Origin: Owenia fusiformis
Lineage: Eukaryota > Annelida > Polychaeta > Sabellida > Oweniidae
DNA length: 64,000 nucleotides
Direction: 5' to 3'
NCBI GenBank assembly: GCA_903813345.2
Contig: CAIIXF020000002.1
Coordinates: forward strand, 29,628,926-29,692,925
Shown: piece after piece, positions 10,801 through 21,741 of the stretch
Layout: every line of letters begins with the position of its first letter
Numbering within the stretch: position 1 is the stretch's first letter
Translations under genes and position numbers: made by a program
The notes under the pieces: generated by a model
Seen by the model: the letters and a program-made list of their open reading frames with translations, nothing else
Databases searched by the model: none
What the model was told of the DNA's origin: nothing

Positions 10801-13800
10801 GTGATAATGTTAAAGCCTGATATGACCGTGACAATGGTTGCAAGGCCTGTCACAACTTGGTAATGTTAAAGCATGATATGACCGTGACAATGCTATATCA
10901 TATTGCAAAGCCTGTCATGACCGTGGTAATGTTAAAGCCTGATATGACCGTGAAAATGGTTGCAAGGCCTGTCACAACTTGGTAATGTTAGAGCATGATA
11001 TGACCGTGACAATGCTATATTATATTGCAAAGCCTGTCATGACCGTGGTAATGTCAAAGCCTAATATGACTGACAATAGTTACAAGGCCTGTCATAGCCA
11101 TGGTAATGTTAAGCCTAATATGACTGTGACAATGGTTGCAAGGCCTGTCACAACCGTGGTAATGCATTTGATGTAAGGCTGTAACAGTATTATCCAAACA
11201 AATGTACATTAGGCTTCCAGACTACGAAAGTATCCACTGCCAGATCCGGGTTTGTGAAAAAAAACGGGTGACCGGGTAACCGGGTACCCGGTCAACCGGG
11301 TACCTAACGTTCCTAGCAGGGTTACCAACTTTCAAAGTTCCACATTTCCCCCGATATATAGTAGCGAATTGACTTGACAGACTTAGCCTTCCGAGTGCAC
11401 TGCTGTTCGATATTTTTACCCTATAAGAGACAGAGCACTTTTTAAAATAATCGATCCAGCAAACAGTGACGTCCATGTCACGTTGCTCATAAGTAGCATA
11501 TAAGTTCCTAGAAGACGTTGCACATTTTCGTTCTTTACACATCGAGGCAACGTAAACATGAGACATCTATTGATGGTATAAAAAGAACGTTGTTGTAACG
11601 GGTCTGTAAAGTTCGTTAGTGTGGAAAACATAACAATCAGGAATGTTTGATTTTTTACTACATTGGTCCATATGTGTCGTAACTCAAACGTTAAAATTCA
11701 ACGTTGTCAAAACAGGATTTTAATATCAAAATATTTGTTGGTGGGAAAAAAACATGACAAAAACTTTGTGTTCTCACTAAGTCGGTTCATTTCTGACGTA
11801 TTGTTAACGTTAAAATTTAACGTTGTCGAAACGTTTTTTCGATTTGAAATAACCTCAAAACGTGACGTCAATAATGACATTCATGGACCGTATTGATCTG
11901 ATGTTATTTAAATATTCAGCAATACGTCGATGGATGGTTGAATTTCAACATTGTGGAAATGGCTTCAAAATATTTGTGAGTTAAAGGAAAAAGGACAAAA
12001 TATAATTTGAGACATGTCACTCACAAAGTCAATCAAATATGATAAAAACTTTAATTTGGGATAAAGTGAAAAAAAATTACTCGCATAGAAAGCAGCATAT
12101 GAAGTTCAGAGATTGAAAAAAGTGAATTACCACTTTTCACAAAATGTATGTTTTGAATAACTTTTGGATTAAAAGATGGCGTATGCTTGAAAATCCAGTT
12201 AAAACTGAATGGATAATTAATGCAAACAACAATGCCATCTTTCTATGGACATTGCTAAAAACTTGACATGGTATATAAATTGATAGATCTATCAAAAATA
12301 TTTTTTCATGAGCTAGTGTCAACTCTGATAAGGTCTGTTTGAGCTTTTTTGGTGTCATATGAAAGATCAGGTGTTTATTAATCCATTGGAAATACTATGA
12401 AGATCAAAAATGAGACTTCATTTACGCACTTTGTCCCTTTAAGGAAACGTTACAAAGACGCAATATGTTCTCACTAAATCGGTTCATTACCGTTATTTTA
12501 ATGTTAAAAGTTAACGTTGTCAAACCGTTCGTTCTTACGATGTGAAATAACCTCAAAACGTGACGTCGAAAATAACGTACATGTATCGTCCAGATCCAAC
12601 GTTACAAATTAACAAGATAATCCAGTGAAAAAATCACTGAAAAACTACAAAGACCCGAAATTAGGTATAAGGGGCGGAAAAGATGGAGTGATAGTGAAAT
12701 GTTGCTTTTAGTGGAATCTATTAAGTAAATGGTCACAGAAGCGTGTAGCGCCACTTATACTATTAGGCTACTGGTATACTGTTCTGGATGGGGTAGGGTT
12801 ACTTACAACATGGGCTCTAAGGAACTCTATTGTTATTTTTGTAAATGACTTTTTTACCAAGAACAATATAGATAGCGCTTCGTGCTCTTTTTCGTTATGT
12901 TACATTTTGCAAGGGGTTTTAAATCAGATTTTCAAACTTTGAACACAATTTCTATATCTGTTTTTTGTGTTTTGATGCAGCATTGCATTACCAAGAAAAA
13001 GTTGAAATATACGAATAAACTCTAACAAACTTCATTATGTCACCTTCTCTACACGGTGACATAAAACAATCATGTAACTTAGCACATATTTCAGTATATT
13101 GTGGCGTCAATGCAATAGCCCAAAAATATACAACAAATCTCAAAAAGTCCAATTAAATCCCTAGTGAATGACATCTGGACCCTGATTGAAACTCATTGGA
13201 TCTTGTCGTGACATCATTTGGAATCTGTGGAAAGTTCTAATGTACATCATCCTTCTTGACCTTTGTTATTATTACCGTGCCCTGGAAATATGAGATAAAA
13301 GCATATCTTATACTGTTATATGTGTGGCCTTAGTCAATACATTTCATGCTTGTCTTTGTACAACATTTATACCTTTGAATGAAGATATTTCATGTAATCA
13401 CACAGTTCATACTAATATTTTTTTAAATACAATATTATTGTATTAGTACTTCTTCGCAACATAAACCGCGGCTCAGAAGGGTCGAAACACTCTTATTACT
13501 TTGTCATAAATAGAAAATAAAACAGAGACCACTAGCAAAAAGAAATAAATCAGTTTTAAGTTTAAGACATACAAATTACATGTACTAGTACGTTTCCTCC
13601 GTTTTTAAAGTAGCACATTCACAGAACGAAAACGGTAATGTATAGGTTTACGTTTGTGGTTCATGTAATAAAAATGGTATTGCTTTACCTCTCTATTGTT
13701 ACAAAATGTACCTTAGCTTTTAGTCTTTTGATCTCTTGATTTGATACATACCTTGACACCTTAGCATATACACTTCTACAGTAAACTTTCCAAGTTTTGC

Positions 13801-15354
13801 CGATTTCACACCTGATTTGTAAATATATGTCTTTGTTGACATAACATTTATAATTGTTTGCCTTATTTGTTGTTGCACTTGTTGTTGGTGTGCGTGGTCG
13901 TATGCATAGGATCTTGTTGTTGTTGGCGTTCTTGTTCTGAAAAAGAAATGAATTGGGGCAGTCTATATTCATTTGAGTTCCGACCTTGACCTTCCAGTTA
14001 AAAAAACTATCGTTCTAGCCAGTCTCGTCACATAAGTCTCGCGGGAGGCATCTATGGTTCAATGTCGACGGATAAGCCTATAAAACTAAATAAATCTAGA
14101 AGGGGAGGGGGGGTGGGGGTCAAAGCCATTTCAGTTTGCTATCAGACAAATTTTAACATTTCAATTTTTGTGCAATTTTGACTCGGATCAGAATTCCTTT
14201 GAATGCATGGTTTTAGAATAAAGAGTTTACTTGATGTTTTCTGCAAATGCTGTGCCTACTGTTGTTGTCACATGTTTTAAGAATTCTAGCCTACATTGTA
14301 GCCTAAATACGTTATGGTAAGCCTAATATCCCAATGAAAATCGAAAATCCACGAAAGTCCACACGCGAAAAGTCCGCGATGATCACGTTTTTTGGGGGGA
14401 GGGGGTCAAACTCAAAACTAGATAAATTTAGTTTCCTATCAGACATTGATCTTTTGATACCTCTCCTTGCGACCAGCATAGCATCATACTAACCATTTAC
14501 AGAACATTAAATGTATCATTATCAGTGTTGACTATTTGAACCATCTGAAAAACTCGTTGAACCATGAGTAACTAAAGTTCATAAATTGATTTTAAGCCAC
14601 TTCTGGCTCGAATAATGATTCAGTAAAATAAGAAGTTACAATTCTATTCATTTCTACAATCAAGTTGAAGTGAAATTCGATTATAAATACTGAAAATCAG
14701 GCTTTAAAATGACAGAAATGTTAAAATACGCTTACCGGTTCAGACAAAATTGAGAGCAATGGCGGACAATGCGTTCTACGTCACATACGACATTACTTGG
14801 AAACACAATCGATCCGTAATCGCGTCATATGACGACTTAGCAGTTCCCTTGACAATTTGCCATATAAGGTAATAAAGGCGGTCTTTAGGTCACGTGACCG
14901 ATCTACTGGTCCATGTCGGGAATAAGGTACAAAGAACCGCACTTCGTGGGGGGTCTTTGTAAAAAAAATTTCTAACCCTGCTAGGAACTTAAAGTACCCG
15001 GTCATTTTGAGAATTTCAGGCCCACTTTTATTAGATAATTTGGCCTAAAAAGGCACCGGTGCTCTCTGAGTAATAAGAGTGCGAGGCCCCTCTGGAAACA
15101 GAAGAAAAGGGACCAAAAACTTTAGGACTTGATACCTGTGTGTGATCATTGAGATTTTGAATCGTAATATTGAGGCGTCATATAAGGGAGAAATTGTGAC
15201 TATCAGGCTTACATACCGCTTCGGCTTTCCTCTTCAATGGATGTTTATATTTCATATGATGTGCCTTGTTATTTTGGTAGCAATCAGAGCCGTATTTACA
15301 CTTCAAACGTGAATCTTCTTCATCCCATCTAATTTTACCGCCAGTAGCCGCCAT
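4855..15354 (-). CDS. HPF1: Histone PARylation factor 1 (HPF1) homologue with N-terminal PBZ finger, 3' part missing
   Basis: Exons read right to left: 15354-15217, 10112-9914, 8909-8760, 8176-7993 and 4953-4855. All have GT-AG borders and matching phases (0, 1, 1, 2), giving 256 codons. Residues 17-39 are a PBZ zinc finger with the spacing C-x5-C-x6-H-x5-H (C19, C25, H32, H38) and a following Pro. Exon 2 is a charged linker. Exons 3-5 match the HPF1 fold: [50 protein letters not shown] and the NLFAAIK end. In vertebrates HPF1 binds PARP1/2 and supplies a glutamate (human E284) that directs ADP-ribosylation to serine. That half is not seen in the 4.85 kb to the left. Either the gene continues beyond the window around the + strand genes, or it is truncated. 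The start is the first Met after which exon 1 homology begins; an in-frame Met 43 codons upstream (15483) is less likely. Confidence 0.9.
4893..5385 (-). repeat. Tandem copies of the HPF1 exon 5 acceptor and exon start
   Basis: Five copies with period 92-98 bp start at 4893, 4991, 5089, 5183 and 5275; a fragment starts at 5371. The first is the real exon 5. Each extra copy carries, in gene orientation, the 3' splice site (attacag) and about 60 nt of exon 5 ([20 protein letters not shown]). Each lacks the exon end and donor, and the frame hits a stop (ATAATATGA) just after. The copies lie in intron 4, upstream of the true exon. Confidence 0.93.
5404..7223. mobile_element. 1.82-kb fold-back DNA transposon with 5-bp target duplication
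   Basis: The ends are perfect inverses over at least 20 bp (CACGCCTAACCATCGACAAG and its complement), and the inverted homology runs ~80 bp and then imperfectly further inward. ATAAC flanks both sides (5399-5403 and 7224-7228). It lies in HPF1 intron 4. It encodes no intact protein. A second inverted-repeat unit (about 6127-6709) is nested in its centre. Confidence 0.85.
6127..6709 (+). mobile_element. Nested Tc1/mariner-like remnant
   Basis: Inverted arms of about 150 bp begin with the TAGGCAGACATATACCAA-type sequence (6133) and its complement (to about 6703). Between them, from 6282, the plus strand reads [19 protein letters not shown]. This is the conserved 'SPDLNPIEN' region of IS630-Tc1-mariner transposases. 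It is followed by a stop at about 6427. Only this short fragment is left. Confidence 0.65.
7734..7972. mobile_element. MITE, TIR GAGAGA..., TA target site
   Basis: The left end GAGAGAATTTGCAACTCACT and the right end (AGTGAGTTGCCAATCTCTC) are inverted. TA is present at 7732-7733 and 7973-7974. The interior holds a direct and inverted set of 'atgtcatcatttattgcgca' (7802, 7830, inverse at 7886-7904). It lies just downstream of HPF1 exon 4 in intron 4. Confidence 0.75.
9221..9328. repeat. Long perfect-stem hairpin in HPF1 intron 2
   Basis: Bases 9221-9268 (aaatactggatgaccatgag onward) are the inverse of 9281-9328 with few mismatches and a loop of about 12 bp. A related 'cgaggataggtatt.tggcata' copy occurs at 9664-9692. 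A pair ATTATGCACCTC/GAGGTGCATAAT (9334 and 9806) suggests a larger decayed element spanning to about 9817. Confidence 0.75.
10311..11175. repeat. Minisatellite in HPF1 intron 1
   Basis: An imperfect array of about 56-bp units built on 'gcctgatatgaccgtgacaa' and 'aaggcctgtcatgaccgtgg'. Alternating units carry a 'tatattatattgcaa' spacer, giving a higher-order period of about 115-170 bp. Short open frames in it are repeat artefacts. Confidence 0.92.
11219..15216. other. Rest of HPF1 intron 1: decayed repeats, no gene
   Basis: The left side (11250-11340) has clustered GGGTACCCGG-type palindromes and ttcctagcagggtta. The inverse (taaccctgctaggaa) lies at 14971-14985, which may mark ends of a large degraded element. 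Two diverged copies of a segment ending 'aacctcaaaacgtgacgtc' lie at 11690-11880 and 12435-12570. G-rich tracts occur at 14101-14120 and 14392-14408. No coding exon is recognised. Confidence 0.5.
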
Positions 15355-15774
15355 AGTTGTTTTTAACACATTCCATTTTCTTGAATAGATACACAGTCCA
15401 ATTTGTGGCCTGTTTGTTCTATATACTTGACGTTTCTGTAGCCTATTAGTAGCAAAACGTTTATAACTCGACTGCTTTAGCAATCATTTACAATTACAAG
15501 CAAATTCGAGAACGTTCTGACGGCTCTAAAATATAGGTCTGGTGTGCCACAGGGTTCCACTATGGGGACCAATCTTAGCCTATTTATAATTTATCACGAT
15601 GGACCCATTTCAACAATCATATATGTAAAATACGATCAAGGTTGTAAATAAAAATTAATGAATTTATCATGTTGACCGATTCAATGAATCGTGACTGACT
15701 TACTGCTGAAACTAACATAAACTTGTACAGCACGCAAATCTGGACCATAGCATAGATGCATATAAATACAGAAC
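15355..15774. other. HPF1 upstream flank
   Basis: It should hold the HPF1 promoter and 5' UTR, because the start codon is at 15352-15354. No clear TATA or initiator motif can be supported. Confidence 0.4.
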
Positions 15775-16321
15775 ATGGCGTAGAATAATGGAAATAGCGT
15801 CATGAATCCCGGGACGATGAATCTCGGATCCAAGTACGTCATTGACGGTCGAAAATCAAAATATTGACAAATTTATAACCTAAAAGGCCGAAAGATTATG
15901 CAGTAAATATTGAAACGGAGGTTGTCAACATATTGTATTAGCTTTGATCTCTTAGAATCCGTTGAATCCTAAGCGATTGGAGCTGTTTAGATCACTTAAC
16001 GAATGATATGAAATGATGAGGATTTGGGTTTTTTCAAAGTTTATAATGGCGGCCAATGGGGGATTTTAGCAAAATATCCCGAAAATTAAATCATTAAAAG
16101 GCCGAAAGATCTGTGGATGGATTTTGCTGTTTTATATATCAAAATGAACACTTCGTTGGGTCTAATAAGGATCCGTTGAATCCGAAGAAAATAAATGTTA
16201 TGCTAAAAAGTTATTAAGATTTTAAATTTTGATGAAGACTGCTCTCCATTGAAATCTTTGGACCATGAAATGTCGATTTACGCGCATGCGTTGTGACGCT
16301 ATTTCCATTATTCTACGCCAT
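15775..16321. mobile_element. MITE of 547 bp
   Basis: The terminal inverted repeats are ATGGCGTAGAATAATGGAAA... and its complement at 16294-16321 (about 28 bp). The interior has repeated 'ggccgaaagat' and 'atccgttgaatcc' motifs, present twice in direct orientation. No clear target duplication. Confidence 0.7.
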
Positions 16322-16450
16322 GAAATGCGATCTAACACCGATAGTTAAGATGTAGGCCAACATGAGCAATTTTAAGTTTAATGTGTGTTTAACGATAGGA
16401 AAACTTATGAAAATTTTACTCTGAACATACATCCTAAAAGAAACACAATA

Positions 16451-17765
16451 GAGAGATTTCGCACATACGTGAAAGTACAACTTATACGTATACGAAAAAT
16501 TTCGAACGGAATGCGTGACATATACGTAATTCGCGTGAAAAATCCGAACGGAATGCGTACATTTTTTTCCGGCGTTCGTATTTTTGCTGTGTAGACGATC
16601 TTTTTTAGAAATTTTTCTACAGAAGGGTCAAGATTGCAGTAAAAAATCCCATTGACGACCATTATAACGTTTCATTTCATAATATATTCATGGGCACAGA
16701 TCTAGCTCAGCGAAACAGTGCCCAGTGTTCATTGGAGTCTTGTCTAGCTTGCCGTTACAAAATAAGCATACGGTGACCACACCGTTTTTGAGATAACTGA
16801 ATCTGGAGAGAGCTACCACCGTAAAGCTGCCTGTTTCAGAAAATTATTCTGCTCTACATAGTCTCAAAAATCACTCCGCCATCTATAAAAATTCTGTTTC
16901 TAACCAAACTTGTAAATGTTTCCTGATAGATTAGTACTTACCCTATCGAGAATAAACCTTGATTCATTTATCAAACACTAGATGGCGCTGCGACGGGACA
17001 GAAAAGGAGAAAGAGCTTTTTATACAGAAAACCAAATAACCAACGGTAACCGCTAGTATCCCTACTCCGGACTATATTCGAAACATTTTTGCTTGACAAT
17101 TACCAGGTAAAATGCGTATTTGCGTGACATTTTCTGTCACGCAAAAATAACTGGCGTGACTTCAAATTCTTCAGCAAATGCGTGACAAATACGCAAATTG
17201 CGGGACAGTTGACAGGCCTGTGATCAGTATAAGTTCAGTGAACTTACAAAACGGTAGAAATACGTAGATGATAAACGTATACAGTTTGATCCCCGTATAA
17301 TAAAGCTTTACCAACATGTGTGTGAAACAATTGACCGCGAGCATTTTTAAAATAAATTGGCTGAGTAGGAACAGTATCCAATCAAATACTTTAAACATCA
17401 ATTTGAAACACCAATCAAACCAGTAGGTTCTAGCAATTCCTGGAAACGACCCATTCAGTAGCTCAACAAATGACATACAGGGTGTTTCATAACAAGCATC
17501 TCCAAAAAGTCAATTTGAGAAGAGATGGGTCTATAACATATGTTCAATATATGAGCCTTTTTATTCTAGACAAACACATTTGGATCAACTAAACATGCTA
17601 CAATTCAAGAAAGTACAAATGGCATCCTTTGACCTTTATTTATTACAGTCCGAGAAGATCTTTCCTGACGAAAAACCCACATTATGAAACACCTCAGCTT
17701 GTATGTTTACTTAAAAGTATAAGTATACGTTATAAGTGTACTTTCACGTATGTGCGAAATCTCTC
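16451..17765. mobile_element. MITE of 1.3 kb, TIR GAGAGATTTCGCACATACGT, TA target site
   Basis: The ends are inverted over about 45 bp. TA flanks at 16449-16450 and 17766-17767. The terminal hexamer GAGAGA matches the element at 7734, suggesting a shared transposase. A smaller inverted-end unit (gggtgtttcataa/ttatgaaacacc, about 17480-17693) is nested inside. The centre has repeated 'gcgtgaca' words. Confidence 0.75.
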
Positions 17766-17767
17766 TA

Positions 17768-19850
17768 ATAAATAAAAGTTTCGTTTTATTTTATTTTTTC
17801 CCACCTAGTATTTTGGAACAATGTGTGTTTAAATTCTAGTTTTGGAACTTACGATTTGGTCGCAAGTCAATGTTCAATTGGTTAGAATCATATTTCACGA
17901 CTGTGCCAAAGTAACAGAGTCGATCGCTGTTTGTTTGTAACTAATTTGTTTAGAAATACAATTTCACTTGTTTTGCACGAATCCTTACTTTAAATCCAAG
18001 TAGCCAAAATACCCTTGTTAAAGCAAAGATCTTTTGAAATTGCGAACCTTATATGATAAAACTTAAGAAATAAAACGTGATAAATATTGGTCAATTGAGA
18101 TATGTTTTGACCTAAATGAAGCTTTCGATAAGATGATCGTACGGTGCTGTTCTTCTAAAAATTGTAAAATGTATATGTTTGCATAAACATGCCTTTTAAT
18201 GCGGTTGCACACTTTCTTTAAATAGGTCGCTAAAAACGAATGATAATGACGTTGCAATTAATTGTTTCAAACGTTATCTCGCTATCAAAGATTCAGGTGT
18301 CTGTTTTGGCCATACTGTGACAATAGTTCTTAAATATTCTTTGAGTTGATTGTTTTCAGAGGACATGTTTTGAATTGGTGTTATTCAAATTGAACCCATC
18401 GACCATTAAATAATCATAAGCAGGCCCGTATAAGTTTTTGTTCGCTTAGGGTAGTGGGAAGAGCGATTGGGACGAAGCCATAGTGGAAATGGTTGCAGAT
18501 TGTATCTGCGTGTATGACGCATTCGAAAATGGAAGGCCGTATTTTCAAAAAGACCCGGCTAAAAATGAAAAAGATCTGTTCTTCTTGATTTAAACTACGT
18601 TGTACATGTTTGAAATTTTGCGTTTGCTTATTAAATGAGATGCATCTTTGCACGTGCTGACTTAATTGCGTTCACCAAGGACCGACTGTTTGAGTCAAGT
18701 GAATAAAAGTGTATGATATGTAGAGGACGCACGTTCATGATACGATTCAGACTCTATAATTTATATTCTAAGCTTACTAAGTATTATTATTCAGATCCAT
18801 TAATGCAAGTTTACGAGGAGCCACTCTGGATATGTATAGGCTTCCTACTCAGGTACGAGTCCGTCCCGGGAGTCCGTTTCAAGAAATCTTATCGGCTTTC
18901 TTTACAGAATTTTGATAAAACAGCTGTGCAAAATGCGTATAAATTAAAAGCTTCGAACAGATTTACGCCATCATGTCCAACGACCATGCACGAATTGAAG
19001 AGTATAGCGTCATCAAATTATCTTCCTGGGGTTATCTTCGAAGTCTGACTACGTTTCCGACAGCATTGGAGATAGTGAAGGTGACATTGATGTAAGAAAA
19101 TGTTGTAAAACAACGATTTTCAAGGTTAGGCAGTGAATATAAAAGCGGTTTCGAAGAGTTACAGTAATGCAATGTCAGAAACAAAGTGATACCACATCAT
19201 ATCACATTTTTAGCAAACTCCAGTCCTCAGACTGAGCTGGGTGAACGTAATTACGAAAACATATACTTTTATCTTTGCATATTAGGCGTCATTGAAGATA
19301 AACATCCTCCACAGAATTCAGTAAAAAAACTCATGAATTTAGAATTGATTGTAATGAAAAGTTTATTGAAGCCAGTAGTACTTTTTATCATGTGGGTTTG
19401 TACAAACATTTCAGCATATTTAAACTGGCAGGAAAGAAATTGGTAGGAAATTCAAGCCTTTAAAGAGTATAAGTAGCTATATTTTGCTGGAAAATTTAAG
19501 GGAGATTTTAACATTTCTACTAATGCACTATGCAGGATCATGAGGATGGAATGCATTTTTATCAATAGACATCATTATCAACATTAAAATCTGAAAATTA
19601 TGTTTATCATGTTTCCTTATTTTCTACCATACATTTAGGGAAACTACATGTATTTACATTGTATATCAGTATAAAATATGAGTATGAATAAATGTATAGT
19701 TCAATATGAATCACTTTAGCTTAATGATGATGTTAACAAATATTTACAGTTCAATGCAATCTTAATAAAGTTAATACAAATACATTCAAAGTCAAATAAA
19801 TGATTTACAGTTTCTTAACTGAATCAACTACAATAAATTCAAGGTCAAAC
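17768..19850. other. Intergenic; weak MADF-like coding fragment at about 18450-18590
   Basis: After a plausible acceptor (ttcgcttag at about 18449) the plus strand reads SDWDEAIVEMVADCICVYDA and then FENGRPYFQKDP. This vaguely resembles the first helices of MADF/Myb-SANT-like DNA-binding domains of transposon or regulator proteins. It soon stops and no partner exon is seen. The rest is AT-rich without recognised genes. Confidence 0.25.
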
Positions 19851-19866
19851 AGATTATGAACAGTTT

Positions 19867-20215
19867 TAACTGAATAAACTACAGTACATGTACATTAAAT
19901 GTACATTAAATGTTAATTAAGTTATCTACAGACTTAGAATCAAGTACAGTGCATTCAAGGTCAATTAAATTAACTACAGTTTTAACTAAATCAACTACAG
20001 TACATGTACATTAAATGTCAATTAAGTTATCTACAGACTTAGAATCAAGTACAGTGCATTCAAGGTCAATTAAATTAACTACAGTTTTAACTAAATCGAC
20101 TACAGTACATGTACAATGTACATTAAATGTCAATTAATTTATCTACAGACTTAGAATCAAGTACAGTGCATTCAATGTCAATTAAATTAACTACAGTTTT
20201 AACTAAATCAACTGC
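19867..20215. repeat. Tandem repeat, period about 112 bp
   Basis: About three copies of a unit with 'ctacagtacatgtacattaa', 'atctacagacttagaatcaa' and 'gtacagtgcattcaaggtca'. Diverged half-units extend left to about 19750. Confidence 0.88.
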
Positions 20216-21741
20216 TATATATCAAAATGTCGATGAAAGTTACTACTGCACATGTCCATTTCATCAACTAAATTATGCATTATAATAAAAATGGTTAAAC
20301 ATATTTCATAAATGTCATAAAATGATTACATTAAAGTCTACATCTAACATGCAAAATGTCACCACTTGACATTTGTTACAGACACTGAATGTCAACCACC
20401 AAACACTGTCCACAAAAAAATTGGAGATGGTGACTTTTGGTGGTGACATAACAAATCATATTTTTGCATGTAGAAATAGTGACTGAGATTACATAGTTCA
20501 TGAACCATGGTTGGACATATTCATACATCCTCCAGTATGATGTCAAACATAATTTTTATCTGGATTGGAATTCTGTTTCCATAACATATCATCCATAGCA
20601 AAACTATAACAGCATAATGTAACTAAATTTTTTTAATCACAGGTCTTTCCATTCTTTGTTTTGGCGCTTAATGCCAAATGAAGGTACTGAATAAATGTTA
20701 CCATGGTAACATTGCATCCTAAATAAATCAACAAACTATATGTAACAAAATAACATAACTGTAACTGAGCTTTTTTATCTGTTTAGGGACTTACCCAACT
20801 ACAGCAATATCTATAAAGTATATGTTAAGGTCTCCAATATAAATTCCTCAAACTGAAATACTTCTAAATGACATTCTTTGTGCTACTGACTCTCTTTTTG
20901 AAAACTGAACCATTTGGTGAGTTCTTTTTGTGATATAGGTCATTATTAGTCTATATATCAATGATAAGCATAACCCTTATAATACAATAATTTGCTGATG
21001 AAATCATAATTTGAGTAACGTTGCAATAATATCTTGTTAAGCACACTGTTTTGAGCAGAAGCCTCCCAGACTTAATACAGTTATCAATTCCTTACATATC
21101 ACATCTCAAATGTGAATTCCTGAAACTAAAACACTTCTAAATGACATTATTTATGCAATCGACTCTAAACCTTAAAATAAAAAATAGATTTTCTAGAGAC
21201 TATAAAACACATTCGAACCAGTAACTACAGTAAATATCATTTTGCATTGTTGCACCCTGTCCGTGATATGTACCTGAATTAAACATTAAGCATTATGCAT
21301 CAATAACTCCTTGTTCCAAGTTCATGTACATGAGCTACATGAATCTATGTCAATACTCCATAATATACCAATGGCTTACTGACATAACTGCACATGACCT
21401 GTACAGCATGACCTGTTTAGCATTTTTAGGAGAGTCTAATGAGAGAAAATAATATTTCCTCCTTATATGGGCACATATAATAATAACACTTCCTCCCTCT
21501 ATGGGCCCATGCAATAACACTTTGTCCTTATACTGTTATATGGACACATACCAAAACATTTCCTCCTTATAGGGGCACATAAAATAACACTTCGTCCTTA
21601 TATGGGTACATACTAATATTGTCCTACAATAACATTTTATCCTTATATGGGCATTTACAACAACACTTCCTTTTTATATGGGCACAATGATTGTCAACAC
21701 ACTCCTTCCTGGAATCTTAGGATTATTTCATAGAAGTCCTG
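20216..21741. other. 3' flank of the LIMP-2-like gene
   Basis: Probably contains the 3' UTR of the minus-strand receptor gene. Bases 21425-21690 carry about six loose copies of a 'ccttatatgggcacata' motif with 'taacacttc'. No coding frame is recognised. Confidence 0.45.
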
